Counted from the first letter of the stretch, positions 47,201-57,159 are shown. The stretch: 64,000 nucleotides of DNA from Patiria miniata (GCF_015706575.1 NW_024037056.1:12289176-12353175); one strand, 5' to 3'. Made by a program: numbers and translations. Notes: generated from the sequence alone by a model not told the origin.

Positions 47201-50200
47201 TAAAGTCTGTCCCGAGCCAATGTGGCTCATCAGGCCAGCGTTTATCTCCGGTTTCAGTAGCATGAAACGACTGAGAATATTTCTACTCCCCCTGGATGGG
47301 ATGCTAGTCCATCGCAGGTTACTCCCCAGCTAATGCCGGTACCCATTTATACTCCTGGGTGGAGAGGGACAAGTGGGGTGAAGTGCCTTGCCCAAGGACA
47401 CAATATATGATTCGAACCCCGGACCCTCTGATCATGAGTCACGAACCCTAACCATTAGACCACATACTCCCCTTCATGGCAAGTATATAGATGGCACTTT
47501 TTGACCTCTTTTGAGAACCCAGTAAACAGGACACGACTATAGTATGTTTGTTTGTTTGTTTACTCGTCAGTTGGCCGGGATATAGCCCGCGAAAGTCTTT
47601 CGAGCTTACTTCCAGTAGGGTCCCTTGGTAGAAGATGTGGAAGGAAATAGTTTTAGTGGTGGGAGGAAAACCCAGAATGATATATGCTTATACTATAGGG
47701 AAAGCCCACGGAATCAGGCAGGGACTGAAAACCCAATCCACATGTTGGCCCAGGTAGGATTCGAACTGGGGTCACAGCGGTGGAAGGCGAGGAAAGTGCC
47801 GCTACACCAATCTGTTCCCACATGTGCACAAAGCCGTATAGCGTCTTCGCGTGAGCGTCGGGTGTCGTTGGCAATGCGTTGGAATGTCTCTCCCAGTGGT
47901 CTCCCCCAACTCTCCCTTTCTTACCGTTGAGGGGGTACTTGTGCATGGAGCCCAAAGGCCCGTTCAGACCTGGGGCCAATTTCACGGTGCTGCTAAGCAC
48001 AAACATTTGATTAGCGCAAAAAAAGTCTGGCTTAAAAAAGCAGGTTACCAGCCAAAACTCCATGTGATGTATATTGCTCGTGATTAGTATTCAGCTGTTG
48101 TTTGCTGTAGCATGAAAATCACATGGGGTTTTGGCTGGTAAACTGCTTTTATAAGCCAGGTTTTTTTTGTGCTAAGCAATTTTTTTTTTACTTAGCAGCG
48201 CCGTTGGGCCCAGAACTGAACGTAGAGGAAAAATTGAACTTATGCAAATTTCGCTGTGAAAAAGTTGAAATTTGTTTCTCTTTGACAAAGTTGCCGTGTG
48301 TACACTACTACCTATACATATTTTGTAAAGACTGCCCTTTTCCATTCAAATGCCCTTTCTTCACCAGCGCTTAACCCCCCCATTTTTTTTTAAAGAGTGC
48401 CCTTTTTTTTAACAAGTGCCCTTTTTTCCGGAACAAGTGCCCTTTTTAAGAAGAAGTCGTGCCCTTTTTTTGTGTGCAATCGGCCGTTACGGGTGCCTGT
48501 GTTTGAATTTCACGCATGTATCGCTCTGAAAAGCACATATATTGTCCATTAGTGTGCATAATCGTCGGCTTTGAGCAGCAATTTTTACGCCCCCCCAATA
48601 AAAATTACCTTGCTACGCCGCTGCTATACCATGATGTCACAAATTCACTTAAAATTGTATTCATTTTGGTGCTGATATGAACCTGCCATTTTCTAACAAA
48701 AATACAAACTTTTTTTAACGAGAATTCATCATTATTAAAATACATTGTACGTGTATGAGAACATTAAATAGTAACATCTGTAGACAATAGACATGCTTTC
48801 ATGACATGTGCACATATGACCCGTACTTTTACCACGAATGCAGACATGTCATAAATTAAAAGGAAAAAAAATTATTTGACAAGACTTCATATTTTATACA
48901 GAAATGTAGTTTGTTAAATATTAACATCTGCAGACATTCCTACATTGCCCCGTACTTTTCCACACCTGCATATATTGAATACCAGTAAACAAACAAAACT
49001 GTATATGTATGTGTAAATAAAGTAAATATCGGTGATTGGCCAAAAAAAGAAAATGATATGGATTGCGTCGCATTGCACATATAGACACATACAGTTCTGA
49101 ACATTGCTCATCATTGTGGTAAATACAGCGGTTTGGATGAATACGGTCGTTTTGTTTTCCGATGCTTTCGACCATTTTTAAAGAACTGGATTACTTCGAA
49201 TCTAGCAAAGCTGAAGCAGTCGCAGGAATTTTGTTCTTCTTTTGACAACATGTCATGCTTCAACGTACGTTGTACATCATAGCGCAGTGTCGAAAGCTCA
49301 GCAACATTGGAGACGTGACAACATTCGTGTCATGAATGTACATGTACATGTTCCATATGTGCACATAAGCAAAAGCTTGACAGGTGAGCATGGTGAGGTA
49401 CGGTCAGACGTTAGTTTTGCATGGATCCTGTCCTTAATTTTCCTCCTTCAAATTTCATCATAGGGGTTTTGGAGGATTTGTGTATATATGAGCATGTACA
49501 TGTATGTATGAATACTACGTCTTTTGGGCTTGATACCCCTTAAAATGTACAATATTATTAACCCTAACTTCCAAAATCCTCCAAAATCCTCTTAAGTAAA
49601 TGGAGGATTTTGCAGGATTGAGGTTATATCGCGGAAGTGTGTGGCTGATTTGGAAGACGCACTGTGTCAAGGTCTTAGGCTGGATGTTTTTATGCTCGGC
49701 CGTGATACATTTAGGCCTAGATTGTACTTGAAATCCTCCGCACTGCTCCAGGATGTCACTGGCTCTACCTCAACATATTGACAGTGATTGCTGGAGGATT
49801 CTGCAGGATTGAGGCAGTGGTCACCCCTCCAAGGACCACATTCAAGAAATAACAGAGGATTTGGAGGATTGAGGCTGCATGCAATTTTGACATGGAGGCA
49901 GTTGGAGGATTTTGCAGGATTGAGGTTACATCCTAGCAAAAATGCCAGGGAGTTTGGGTATTTATTTCTGGTAATGAAACCAAGGATTTTTCAAGGGCAC
50001 TATATAGCTCACAAGCATGAAGAAACGTGTAGAGAGGAGACAATGAGAAGAAATTCTAGTTTTAGAGGAGGGAAGAAAACCCCAGAAGAATATTCTGGGA
50101 AAACCCACGGAATCAGGTAGGGAAAACCCAATTCACATGTGGACCAGGACAGGAATCGAACCCTGACCGTAGAGGTGGAAGGCGAGGACAAGAACCACTG

Positions 50201-52433
50201 CACCAACCTGACTCCCCACTTTGCTGCGTTGGTTGAGTACACAGCACAGAATTTTTAAAATGAGAATTTTTCCTAACAAAAAGGCCTTGAAAGGTATTAA
50301 CATTAATTTTACCCTCTTAAATGTTTGTGGAATACTATCACTACAGACATTGCTTTTTTGTATAAATTAAATACCTTGTTTCTCTTTCAGTATTCTAAAG
50401 TAATTTTTTCCAGGACTATTTTGAGAGATCACTTTATTTGCTAATAAATAAATTGTAGAAAGTAAATATTAACAGAATTTGTTTTCATTTTTCTCCCACT
50501 GATTGCTAAACATTCTGTCGAAATTAACGTAAAATATTAAAATTCAACTGTTTGGAAATTATGCAGTAGGCCTATACATTCATTGTGATATCTTGCATGT
50601 TCACAGTTCACGCTTCCCTTGTATTGTGCAGTGTGCACATGTGTACATGCACAAGTACAACAAAAACCCTCCCTGGACCAGAAGAATGAGCTAGCAGAGA
50701 ATGGCCAGAGAAAAAAAATCAATCAATTATGCAAATGAGACACAGAGCACCCCAATGTGTCAGACTAGCTGCTGGCCATAATGGGACATGTGTGTGTGTT
50801 AGGGGAGATCCCTTAAGCTATAATGCACTGCACGATTTAGTACAATATAGGCCCCCCTCAGATCACCATACTCACCAGTCTTTGCCTATTGATTTTCTTT
50901 TCCTTTTTTTGTCTTGTGGATCCTGGGAGGGCTTGCCCTTATTGTACTCAGGAGCACAAGTGTTGGGCACGTTCTTATCTCTATACTGATCCCCAAAAAA
51001 ATGCATACGCATGTGCCTACGATGGGTTGGGTATTTTTTTTCTTTTTCTGTCATTATTTTTTCGATGTTTTGAATACATTGCTGCTTTAAAAATTGAAGC
51101 CAAGAAAGAAAATACATTTTAAATAAAAAGTAAATAAAAGTAAAAATTAAAGTAGCTAAAGTATTCTGATGGGATAAAAAATTGAACACTGAAACGTTGT
51201 GAATGTTTAAAGTAAAACTGTGTTGTCAGTAGTTTGTTTTTTCGTTGTTAGTATGGTTATGGTGTTTGATTGATATGCAACAGTACATGGATTCGAACCT
51301 TGAAGAGGAAAATGCATGGTGTTTGTGTCCTTGGGCAAGACACTTTACTCCAATCAGTATAAATAGGAATACTGTATGAAGGTAGAGATCAGATAGTGCT
51401 GATCTCAAGCTGCTGCTAAACACAGGTCTCATGTCCTAGAGAGCAGGGGTAACAGAAGGATTGCAGTGTTTTTGTTCTTAGGCAAGACACTTTATTACAA
51501 TTTCCTCTCTCCACCAATGAGTACAAACAGGCACACATCAGGGTAGAGACCAGATTGCACTGATCTTGAGCTGTTGCAGAGTGCAGAAACTGGTCTCATG
51601 GCCTGTGGAATGGACGTAACGGAAGGGGACCACTGTGCTTGTGTTCTTGGGCGAGACGCTTTACTACAATGTTCTCTCTCTCAAAACAGGCACCATGACC
51701 CAATGCACGAGGGTAGAGATCAGATTGCACTGATCTTGAGCTGCTGCTGGAACTGGTCTCATGGCCTGTCTGACAGAGGTATTGAAGGGGATCACTGTGC
51801 TTGTGTTCTTGGGCAAGACGCTTTACTACAATATTCTCTCTCTCCCTGCCCAGGAGTACAGACAGGCATCCATGACACAGTGTATGAGGGTAGAGATCAG
51901 ATTGCACTGATCTTGAGCTGCTGCTGGAACTGGTCTCATGGCCTGTCTGACAGAGATATTGAAGGGGATGACTGTGCTTGTGTTCTTGGGCAAGACGCTT
52001 TACTGCAATATTCTCTCTCTCTCTCTCTCTGCCCAGGAGTACAGACAGGCATCCATGACACAATGCATGAGGGTAGAGACCAGAATGCGCTGATCTTCAG
52101 CTGCTGCAGAAAACTAGTCTCATGGTCTGATGAACAGGACCATTGTGAGGCCCTTCAAGCATCATACAATGTACCTGTACATGTAACATCATTCTTTTAT
52201 TTTTTTTCTTCCAACTTCTCAGAGCCTTGAAGGACGACCTTGACCGAGTCCAGCAGACCACCCAGGCCGTGGCCACAGAGACCAAAGCCAAGGGTACCCC
52301 AGCCCAGAATGGCGCCGTCTGCCAGATCTGCCACAAGACCAAATTTGCCGACGGCGTGGGCCACTCCTGCAGCTACTGTAACCTCAAGTCCTGCGCGCGC
52401 TGCGGCGGCCGGGTCACGCTACGCTCCAACAAG
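32265..52433 (+). CDS. RIMS: RIM (Rab3-interacting molecule) presynaptic scaffold, first two coding exons (partial)
   Basis: Exon 1 is 32265-32470 and exon 2 is 52223-52433. They join in phase 2 (AG|A, Arg69) and encode residues 1-139. Residues ~37-65 (LPELDLSHLSEEERRQIQ...RQKQEEEKE) match the N-terminal Rab-binding helix of RIMs. Residues 102-129 hold C102-x2-C105, C118-x2-C121 and C126-x2-C129, with HKTKFADG and CARCGGRVTLRSNK as in RIM zinc fingers. The last Cys pair (CNLC in other RIMs) must be in a later exon. RIM tethers Rab3/synaptic vesicles and Munc13 at active zones; the PDZ and C2 domains are outside the window. Start: two successive ATGs at 32265 and 32268. The ~19.75-kb intron between the exons is full of repeats. 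Rabphilin is the nearest alternative, but the sequence fits RIM better. Confidence 0.93.
33233..33489. mobile_element. TIR element family O in RIM intron 1
   Basis: 257 bp with ~39-bp inverted ends at ~85% identity: CATATGTGATGCAATCAAGC left, GCTTGATCGCATCACATATG right. No ORF. A single copy was found in the window and it looks like a MITE. Confidence 0.7.
34390..34862 (+). repeat. 34-bp minisatellite, 14 copies, in RIM intron 1
   Basis: The unit starts CCTGCCTGTTACTCCCTGTA and ends CTGCCCCAAACCAC, with a 34-bp period. I count 14 starts, with variants such as TTCAGGTACCG at units 6-7. Because 34 is not a multiple of three, all three frames are used in turn, which explains the 197-codon open frame across it. 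Confidence 0.93.
35318..35588 (+). repeat. Dispersed repeat family L, copy 2 (uninterrupted)
   Basis: Second copy of the repeat at 4147-4575, without the 174-bp insertion, so it serves as the empty-site reference. Confidence 0.75.
36923..37095 (+). mobile_element. MITE family B, copy 3a (right end only)
   Basis: Matches the right third of family B (ACCATTGTTGGAAATTGATA, TTTTCTTGAAAATGACAGCA, CACCAGGTGCCATGATTTCA). Faces copy 3b in the opposite orientation. Confidence 0.7.
37375..37985 (-). mobile_element. MITE family B, copy 3b (inverted, expanded)
   Basis: Reverse-orientation B element: it starts with ATACAACATTTACGAAC, then TGAAATCATGGCACCTGGTG and AGGGAACCAGACTACAAGAA, and ends with AATTACAGCAAAAGCAAATT. 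With copy 3a it forms an inverted pair with 170-bp-scale complementary arms around ~280 bp of other sequence. Confidence 0.7.
38062..38400. mobile_element. TIR element family N in RIM intron 1
   Basis: ~340 bp with ~43-bp inverted ends: AAAAAGTTCACACTTTTTCA...GCAGATTTCTCA left, TGAGAAATCTGC...AAAAAGTGTGTACTTTT right. No ORF. Confidence 0.65.
38401..39778. other. RIM intron 1 segment with homopolymer runs, no gene
   Basis: Contains a poly-C run (~38981-38994) and a poly-G run (~39198-39211), plus otherwise unclassified sequence. No exon is supported. Confidence 0.5.
39779..40160 (-). repeat. Dispersed repeat family A, copy 2 (inverted)
   Basis: Nearly the full reverse complement of 1-260, from AACCCTAACCGCCCTGAATC through TGACAGTCACTGC. 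It then extends with further GGAGG.ATTTTGCAGGATTGA words like those at 49790-49925. Confidence 0.8.
40510..40870. mobile_element. TTAA-flanked MITE family G, copy 2 (inverted)
   Basis: Starts AGTTGGTGTATACG and ends TATACCAACT, with TTAA outside both ends (40506-40509, 40871-40874). The interior is the reverse complement of copy 1 at 30432-30763 (GCTTTTTGGGTGTGGCACCT, CGCGCCATTTAAAACCAC, GGCCTGCAAAAA). Confidence 0.8.
40861..41176 (+). repeat. 161-bp direct tandem duplication
   Basis: Two copies, 40861-41021 and 41022 to ~41176, both opening TATACCAACTTTAATTTTGT and containing TAACATGCAGTGAAATAATT and TGTCAATATCTGGATTTGTC. Identity looks near 90%. The first copy begins exactly over the right end of the adjacent family G element. 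Confidence 0.8.
41960..42115 (-). mobile_element. tRNA-derived SINE fragment (antisense to RIM)
   Basis: The reverse complement reads TACAGCTTAGATGGTAGAAC, then GGTTGCAGGTTCAAACCCTG, with clear A-box-like and B-box sequences ~35 nt apart. It does not close into a good acceptor stem, so I call it SINE rather than tRNA gene. Confidence 0.5.
42640..43505. mobile_element. MITE family E-prime, copy 1, split by a nested element
   Basis: The flanks (42640-42891 and 43369-43505) together match 63300-63604 in order: CTCAAAATCCA.AGAA, TTCAAAACCTAAC, TTTGATCACGAAAC, AGCAAGCCAGATGGA, GATCTTTAATCCAAGTA, GATCCTATGTGCCTT. The 477 bp between them is the TA-flanked element described next. Confidence 0.7.
42892..43368. 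mobile_element. 477-bp Tc1/mariner-type fold-back MITE
   Basis: Ends CAGCTTGTCTAAAAAAAAAT / ATTTTTTTTTAGACAGGCTG are inverted repeats of ~29 bp with one mismatch. TA lies directly outside each end. The rest of the element is also largely self-complementary: ACCAGGCTTTCCAATA pairs with TATTGGAAAGCCCAGT. The matching unoccupied site near 63469 (TTCTTCTAAATGAC) has a single TA. TA duplication and CAG ends fit the Tc1/mariner superfamily. No transposase is encoded. Confidence 0.85.
43705..43745 (+). repeat. TACATG microsatellite
   Basis: ACGTACATGTACATGTACAT run directly left of the 230-bp-arm hairpin. Confidence 0.9.
43761..44237. mobile_element. Near-perfect inverted repeat, 230-bp arms, 21-nt loop, TTAA-flanked
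   Basis: Arms 43759-43988 and 44010-44239 (the coordinates include two bases of each flanking TTAA) are reverse complements, with about six mismatches and no gap visible (~97% identity). The loop is 43989-44009. TTAA is at 43757-43760 and 44238-44241. No ORF is meaningful: the reading frames on the two strands mirror each other. It looks like a recent fold-back element. In RIM pre-mRNA it would fold into a ~230-bp double-stranded stem. Confidence 0.93.
44250..44325 (+). repeat. TACATG/TACATAC microsatellite
   Basis: Repeated GTACATGTACATACATG words directly right of the hairpin, so the element is inserted in or next to a (TACATG)n tract. Confidence 0.9.
44460..45230 (+). repeat. Scattered TACATGTA words
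   Basis: AT-rich intronic sequence with many ACATGTACATG copies (e.g. 44481, 45125, 45150, 45180, 45218). No exon is seen. Confidence 0.6.
46227..46758. mobile_element. MITE family B, copy 4 (full length)
   Basis: Best copy: starts AGGGAATATACAACATTTGC and ends ATGTAGTATATTCCCT. The flanks are TTAA (46223-46226) and TTAG (46759-46762, one change). The centre has the palindrome CTGGTCGGCCGACCAG. About 532 bp, non-coding. Confidence 0.8.
47215..47470 (-). mobile_element. tRNA-headed SINE with 'CCTTGGGCAAGGCACTT' body (antisense)
   Basis: The reverse complement starts TGTGGTCTAATGGTTAGGGT, then GGTCCGGGGTTCGAATC (A and B boxes). It continues TGTCCTTGGGCAAGGCACTT and GGGGAGTAACCTGCGATGGA. This order is typical of tRNA-derived SINEs of marine animals. 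Confidence 0.75.
47545..47825 (-). mobile_element. tRNA-headed SINE family S, copy 1 (antisense)
   Basis: The reverse complement begins GGTGTAGCGGCACTTTCCTC, CCAGTTCGAATCCTACCTGG, then a CCGTGGGCTTTCCC / GGGTTTTCCTCCCACC body. That body resembles the Meta-domain of invertebrate SINEs. The 3' part of this copy is more diverged than in the other three. Confidence 0.6.
47835..47960. repeat. Dispersed repeat family Q, copy 2
   Basis: Reverse complement of 25688-25815, with GGTCTCCCCCAACTCTCCC and TTGAGGGGGTACTTGTGCA. Confidence 0.7.
47973..48220. mobile_element. Palindromic MITE family I, copy 1
   Basis: ~245 bp with long inverted arms: GGGGCCAATTTCACGG.GCTGCTAAGCAC left, CTTAGCAGCGCCGTTGGGCC right, and CAGCCAAAACTCCATGTGA / TCACATGGGGTTTTGGCTG inside. 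Only the central ~60 bp is not self-complementary. Confidence 0.8.
48370..48470 (+). repeat. Short tandem GTGCCCTTTTT repeats
   Basis: Four to five copies of AAGTGCCCTTTTTT-type units with variable spacing. Confidence 0.7.
49556..49940 (+). repeat. Dispersed repeat family A, copy 3
   Basis: Starts AACCCTAACTTCCAAAATCC, shares AAATCCTCC.CACTGCTCCAGGATGTCACTGG with copy 2 and ends with GGAGGATTTTGCAGGATTGA. Immediately followed by a SINE. Confidence 0.75.
49955..50225 (-). mobile_element. SINE family S, copy 2 (antisense)
   Basis: The reverse complement has head GTTGGTGCAGTGGTTCTTGT ... GGGTTCGATTCCTGTCC, body TTCCGTGGGTTTTCCCAGAA and tail CTTGGTTTCATTACCAGAAA. ~265 bp. Confidence 0.75.
51290..52150 (+). 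repeat. Tandem array of SINE-like ~160-181-bp units, about 5 copies, just before RIM exon 2
   Basis: GGTAGAGATCAGATTGCACT-type starts lie near 51380, 51541, 51711, 51889 and 52070. Each unit also holds TGTTCTTGGGCAAGACGCTT, the same core word as in tRNA-derived SINEs, so a SINE body seems to have become a minisatellite. The array ends ~70 bp before the exon at 52223. The open frame 51574-52230 is not in the RIM frame. Confidence 0.85.
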
Positions 52434-52555
52434 GTGAGGCTAAGTTTCTTCGTGCCCCGAATCCCATCCTGCCTTGGGAACATTGGCGCAGCAGACCAAG
52501 AAAATTCCAACGCTGGCGCTTTGTTCAACCTGATGCGCAAGCGTGAGGTATGCTT

Positions 52556-52960
52556 GGAAGTTCCCAAGACAAGATTTGTCGATAGAACCCTTTACTACAT
52601 GGGTGTCTTGACCCACATTCATCTTGGGTCGACTTGCGGAAGTTCCCAAGACTAGATTTGTCGATAGAACCCTTTACTACATGTACATGAATATCTTGAC
52701 CCACATTCATCTTGGGTCGACTTGCGGAAGTTCCCAAGACAAGATTTGTCGATAGAACCCTTTACTACGTGGGTGTCTTGACCCACGTTCATCTTGGGTC
52801 GACTTGGGGAAGTTCCCAAGACTAGATTTGTCGATAGAACCCTTTACTACGTGGGTGTCTTGACCCACGTTCATCTTGGGTCGGCTTGGGGAAGTTCCCA
52901 AGACGAGATTTGTTTATAGAACCATTTACTACATGGGTGTCTTGACTCACGTTCCCAAGA
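52556..52960 (+). repeat. ~82-88-bp minisatellite, 5 copies, just after RIM exon 2
   Basis: Units start GGAAGTTCCCAAGACAAGAT near 52556, 52637, 52725, 52808 and 52890 and contain TAGAACCCTTTACTACATGG and TTCATCTTGGGTCGACTTG. The array begins ~120 bp after the donor at 52434. The open frame that runs from exon 2 into it is read-through of the intron. Confidence 0.92.
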
Positions 52961-52999
52961 CCAGGGATCGGACCCGCCCCATGTAGGGACTAGTATACC

Positions 53000-55770
53000 A
53001 AGACTAAAGGCACGGATCACAGAAGTCTTTTTTTTTAAATTAATGTCTACACCCCAAAAGATATCGCTTTCTCCCATTATAATGCTTGCAGAATGTAAAC
53101 ATTGACAAATTTGGACATACTGCAAACGTTTGAGTGAGCCATAAACCTTTTCACGAGGAAGCCATTTTGATCATGTTCCCTGAATTTTATTTACACATTA
53201 TACGCGCTTTTGTCGCGCGATAATGGGCACCGAAGATGTACAATAACAACCATTATTATTATCATTGTTGATCAATGACGTTATTTCATTATCATTAGAG
53301 CATAGAGTAATGTTTGCGAAGCACAAACCGACCCACATAACGAGAGCGAACTGAGTAAATTCTGTTTCCTTGTTACCATGGTAATTGGATGTGCGTCATT
53401 ACTGTCATATTCATGAATACTTTTCTCCTTTGATGTTCAAGCCGCCCGAAAAAACACCATCTTCGGTCCGACCAAAGGTACAACCAAACCCAAAATCCTG
53501 CGAATTTCTCTTAATCCGTTTGTTGATTTTTATTTGTTGATTTTAACCCCTCAATCTTGTGTATTCTGCGTTTGAATATTAACCCCGACTTTTGTAGTTT
53601 CTTTTTCCTTTTTAATTGATGTATTCTTTGTTTCCTTTGTTTGAATTTTTAATTTGTATTCACTTTGAAAAGTGTGTTATATTAGTCACTTCTCTTTCCC
53701 TTGGTGCACGCAAACGCCCTCTATTGACAACTTTACACCATGCCCCATGCCTTTAAACTGCACACATGCGAAGAACTATAATGTATATTTAATTGTTTGT
53801 AAAGACTCAAGTTTTGCACACATTTTATTTGGCCTTTTCCGTTTTCTTTTTAATGTTCTTATTGTAACGTCATTCACTGATTCCAGTGTTTCAGAAAGAT
53901 TAGTCCTTTCTGTGTTTCCAACACTCTTTTGAACCCCAGCGTGTACCAGTCTATGCAAATGTATGTTTCTACTTATCCCAAATCTGTAGTTTTTTTATCG
54001 TACATGTAGTAACGTTATGAAAAGTTGTGGATCAGCACCAGTGCTAAAAGATGGGTACCAGTGTAGACAGGTACCAGTCAGAATAAATTTCCTCTTATTT
54101 GGTAGGAACGTAGAGGTTTTATGTAAAATAATCATCCATGTAAATTGTTGACTGGTTAAGACGTCAAGATTGCCTCGAATTGCCTTCGGTTGACGTCTAA
54201 ACACGCTAATCCCTCATGCCTTTTGTACACGCACACAAAGTCTGTGAAGTCTGTGGAGGCAGACCGTGTGTTGATCTTGAATTGGCCGTTGTGCACGGCC
54301 TATTGTTGTAACATTAACGCTCCTACACCCCAGACTTTTGAAACATATGAGGTTTCGGCAAGAGATATCGTACAAATACTGTTGAAATGACTCTTGCGAA
54401 TCAGTGTTTGTGGCGTTTGGCTGTAAATCAGAAGTTGGCTGGAAAATTTTGCCTTTTGTGAAAATCGAAATTTTCGGCAAAAATAATCCCGGCACAAAGT
54501 GGTTCAACAGTCATTTTGTCATTCAATCGGTCAATCAGTCGGTCGGTCAGTCATTAAGCAAACCGACGTTTCAGTTTGTAGTGTTTTAGTTTTTCAGCGA
54601 GAATTTATAAATTTGACAGGTGACATTCAAAATGCTCCAAGTCTATCTTCATGAAACTTTACATTAAAAGCCAACTTTCACTACATAAAAACAATTTGAA
54701 CCAAATTTCACTGTGTGAAACACGGCTGGATTCTTGAATAATTTAAAATTGGTTGTTAAGATGCACTAAATGTATCGTGATCACCTATAATGAACCAACT
54801 AAACTCATGTATCATGCATATGTAATGCTTAAATAAATTGATAAAAACGAAAGTCATTTGAAAATAATCTTGTGTACATGTACGTGAACCTGCATTTGGA
54901 AAATTAATGATTAATTCTGTTCAAGCAATGCACGGTCTCAAAGTTCACTTCAATGCGACAGTGTGACATTTCCATTTTCAGACCGACACGGCAAATATGT
55001 AAATGTCAAGCTCCGAACCGGGAAACGGAGAATCTATTTTAAACAAAATTGGGAAACTCGTTAGAACACGGAGACAATTGAATAATCACATCGTGGCCAG
55101 GAAAACTAAATAATCAGAGTTCAATTTCCCCGGCGCTGACATTTACTCTTTTTTTTCCTCCGGTAAACACAAAAAAAATTATGAAAATGTAACTCCTTCA
55201 CCCAACTGGGCTAAGGTATAATAGAGAAAGACTTAAAAAGGAAAGTGTCACTCTATGGTATTCTGGAGGAAGATTAAAATGCCGTGACCCCGTGGCATTT
55301 CGTCGGCAAGGGCTATCGCGGACGGACGACGGCTCGGTCCAAAGAGGCGACACGGGGATCTTGTTTCCGGTGGGGGGTTGATAAGGGAGAGAGGAACGAG
55401 GCATGACCAATCGGGGAGCGTAGCCCGACCCCCAAATTGAGGTGTCTTTATATTGGGGTTGGATCCATAAGTGTGCACGTTTTACTCTGATGATGTCATC
55501 AGGTATCAAATTAGAATGTACTAGCAATTTTTAATTAGAAAATTGACCAACTTCTTTCATTCATAACTCTCAAACAAGAGAATCAATGATGTTTGTATTT
55601 TGTAGTCAGATAGATCATCAATTGATAAATTCCTGTTAAAGTACCCTCAAGCATGTCAAGGAGACATTTTTTTGGTCATAAGTTATACCTTAAGAAGACA
55701 TCGGACATTTCAATGTCTCCCAAATGTCACATCTCCCACCTAGAGTCACAGTTTTATTTTTTTATTATTT
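53000..55770. other. RIM intron 2 segment, no supported gene
   Basis: Contains a possible 36-bp microexon at 53442-53477 (see findings). The rest shows no recognised exon or repeat apart from short AATCGGTCAATCAGTCGGTC repeats near 54525. Confidence 0.4.
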
Positions 55771-55774
55771 GCTA

Positions 55775-56035
55775 TTTTATTTCTGGTAATGAAACCAAGG
55801 ATTCCTCAAAAGCACCCTAGGCACTGTAGCTCACAAGCCTGAAGAGGTAGAGCGAAGACAATGAGAAGGAATTACAGTTTTAGAGGTGGGAGGAAAATCC
55901 CAGAGGAATATTCTGGGGAAAACCCACGGAATCAGGTAGGAACTCAAAACCGAATCCACATGTTTGCCCAGGCGGGATTTGAACCCAGATCACAGCTGTG
56001 GAAGGCGAGCAAAGTACCCCTATACCATCGCAAAT
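55775..56035 (-). mobile_element. SINE family S, copy 3 (antisense)
   Basis: As in the other copies: tail TTTATTTCTGGTAATGAAACC at the left, head with GGGATTTGAACCCAGATCAC and GTGGAAGGCGAGCAAAGT at the right. Confidence 0.75.
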
Positions 56036-57159
56036 AGGCTAGATCGATTGTTTTTTGGTCCAAAACATACATATACCAAAATTCGTGGGGGTAGGATAAG
56101 GGGAAATTGGAGTAAGGGGTCAACAGAGTTGAAAACAAATTGTGCAAAACCCTATGGGAATGTCTCCCTATAAGGTACCATTTCTCGTAATAATAACATC
56201 TTTTAGTTATCATTGATATCACAATTACCATCATCATAATCATAACCACTAGCACCATACTCATTACAATTTTCCATGATCATGATTTTCCACCGTGACC
56301 ATTGACAGCCTCTACATTTCCGACATCAACCCCCCCCCCCCCCGCCATCATCACCCCACCGTCAACGTTCCTGTCGTCCTCCTTCTCCTCAGCCATCAAC
56401 CCTCTCTTAATTATCCCCCCAACCACAAATCCCCACATCCTCGCGAAATCCACCTCCCCGAGATTTCACCGAAAACCCTAAGACATCATCATGTCTCATT
56501 TCCTCAGATAACATTAATAAGATTCCCCCAATAAAAACAAAAAAGAAATCACGGCAACTATTATCAAAGACATCTCCAAAAACACGGCGAAGTGTTTTCA
56601 TTTCGCATAATCGGTAATCCAGCATCAATACGGCGCTGCAGACGGGAGAACCCCGCCGCCAAATTTCTGTCTATTTTTCCCTTCGTTTTTCTGAAATCAT
56701 TGACAAGAAATTCAGCAGTACTGTAAAATCCCACTCCCAAATTTGTTTCCTTCTTTGTTTTTGCTTTTAATACTGGCTAGAAAAAATTCAGCGGCGTATC
56801 GCCGCTTTAATTTCAGAGAGTGAAGGACCAGATGTGTTTTTGTTACATCAGAATGCGTCATAAGCCGTTTGGTCGGACGACCAACACTCTGGCCCGGCAG
56901 TGGATGTTAATTAGCCGTAATGGTCTCTCACTTAGGGCACCGGCGGGGTACCGACGATATCCTAATGCATGTTGACATAAAAGACGACATGTTAATTTCA
57001 TATCCGTTGCCGGTCGCGTTAACGCCGGGGACGTGGGTTTTTTTCTGTGGGGTTTATGTACAGTGGATACCCTTCACGTTGGTTTTTGTCGTTTGGTCGG
57101 GGAGGATAGTGTGATGAGAAGAGAAAATGCAAACGGCATAGGCACAAATGTACATATTT

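Noticed and set aside
51574..52230. 218-codon frame touching RIM exon 2
   Set aside because: Tandem repeat translation; its frame differs from the RIM frame at 52223.
52434..52655. Extension of RIM exon 2 past 52433
   Set aside because: Runs through a good GTGAGG donor into a minisatellite and lacks the expected last Cys pair of the zinc finger.
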